Shown one piece after another: positions 52,332 through 52,843 of a stretch of 52,843 nucleotides of DNA (positions within the stretch are counted from its first letter, which is position 1; the number at the start of each line of letters is the position of its first letter). Origin of the DNA: Fonticula-like sp. SCN 57-25 (Eukaryota; Nucleariida; Rotosphaerida); the NCBI GenBank assembly GCA_001724245.1, contig MEDX01000029.1, positions 1-52,843 on the forward strand. Reading direction: 5' to 3'. A model generated the notes under the pieces. The model was not told the origin of the DNA. It did no database searches and saw only the letters and a list, made by a program, of their open reading frames with translations. The translations under genes were made by a program, and so were the position numbers.

Positions 52332-52843
52332 ATGGCGACCATCAATGCGTCTTCACCCACCGAGCCGCCCAGCGGCCCGGGCCTGCACGCGACTCAAAGG
52401 CGCGCGCTGCGCCGCTGGCCGCGCGCGCAACTTTGTAAGAATTGTGTCGAGTGCAAGCATGCCAGCCGCTCCATATGTTGTGCTTATTCATATACACCAA
52501 TGCCGCTTCCTGCCATCAGTCGAGCGTGCCCATCCTAGCCACAGAATCCCAGATCGGTGCCACAGAACGAAATCCGCCGCGGTCAATCTACTATAAAGAA
52601 CCATGTAGGCTATGTGGCGCCAGGCATTGTTGTGTATGGCGACGATCCGTTTGTGTGCGGTGCTCGTTGGTGCTAGATCGGCGGCAGGGTAGGGTGCTCG
52701 TCACCGTGCTCGGCGGCGCGGCGCAGGTTTGGCGTCTTTTGGGGCACGGTGCGCTCACCTATGATCATCCGGCCACGTGGTTCAATTTCCAAAGTGAACT
52801 GATCAGATCGAGTCAGTTTGTACCCGGCGACGAGCGGATGTCG
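52332..52843 (+). CDS. Partial gene, Cys-rich protein of unknown function (runs off right edge)
   Basis: Exon 1 (52332-52434) starts MATINASSPTEPPSGPGLHA. A 104-bp intron (gtaaga...cctag, 52435-52538) leads to exon 2, open from 52539 to the window end. Exon 2 encodes a Cys cluster (EPCRLCGARHCC...CVRCS) that looks like a zinc-binding knuckle, then VLVTVLGGAAQVWRLLGHG and LTYDHPATWFNFQSELIRSS. I do not recognise the family. The frame stays open for 305 bp across the exon after splicing in phase, which supports the model. A chromatin or DNA-binding role would be a guess. Confidence 0.5.

Noticed and set aside
1-52843. Bacterial or phage origin, CRISPR array, operons or attachment sites
   Set aside because: Spliceosomal introns, eukaryote-only gene families, alternating gene orientation and the lack of ribosome-binding sites or spaced repeats rule this out.

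Overview
This is nuclear DNA from a GC-rich, gene-dense microbial eukaryote. Almost every gene is cut by very short introns (mostly 43-60 bp) with branch-like CTAAC/CTGAC/CTCAC motifs near the 3' end. I placed 26 protein genes with confidence, one partial gene at the right edge, one low-confidence transcript and one array of decayed copies at the left edge. The gene set (NELF-B, BABAM2/BRE, UBE2O, MED31, tafazzin, a PXK/Slob-type pseudokinase, Vac8) would suit a unicellular opisthokont, an early-diverging fungus or an amoebozoan. The sequence alone does not name the organism.

Layout. 1-0.9 kb: tandem, partly decayed copies of a gene for a hydrophobic peptide. 1.2-5.3 kb: lipid-droplet hydrolase LDAH, mitochondrial ribosomal protein uL22m, the ER-Golgi factor IER3IP1/Yos1 (82 codons, three exons) and the tRNA m7G methyltransferase Trm8. 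5.5-10.2 kb: a type II membrane protein of unknown function and a small HECT ubiquitin ligase. 10.5-11.5 kb: a TATA-driven, possibly spliced but unassigned transcript. 11.5-16.2 kb: BABAM2, UTP18, ornithine decarboxylase. 16.5-23.3 kb: a bZIP factor, an unusual zinc-finger/PUF-like/Tudor protein, and the E2/E3 hybrid UBE2O. 23.5-28.9 kb: UTP23 (with an AT-AC U12-type intron), uS10m, thiamine pyrophosphokinase, endonuclease V, and a membrane-anchored PXK-like pseudokinase with a WH2 tail. 29.2-33.2 kb: Vac8 (acylation signal MGNCC), HSD10 and MED31. 33.9-40.2 kb: a 2003-residue coiled-coil protein. 40.3-44.9 kb: an MFS transporter, tafazzin and NELF-B. 45.1-51.2 kb: a giant receptor with 21 sushi-like repeats, fibronectin III-like domains, a transmembrane helix and a PPEY motif. 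The right edge holds the 5' end of an unknown Cys-rich gene.

Genes are packed in alternating orientation. Divergent pairs share promoters as short as 32 bp (UTP23/uS10m), and convergent pairs share 3' regions of 93-250 bp. Three signals recur. The 5' splice site is GTRCGY, with C at +4 in 71 of 79 major introns I placed. A palindromic TGTACA lies just after many stop codons. A CACGTG box sits just upstream of several start codons, mostly of ribosome-related genes. There is no operon logic. The genes cover ubiquitin signalling (HECT, UBE2O, BABAM2), ribosome biogenesis (UTP18, UTP23, uL22m, uS10m), tRNA modification, transcription (MED31, NELF-B, bZIP), and mitochondrial or lipid metabolism (HSD10, tafazzin, LDAH).
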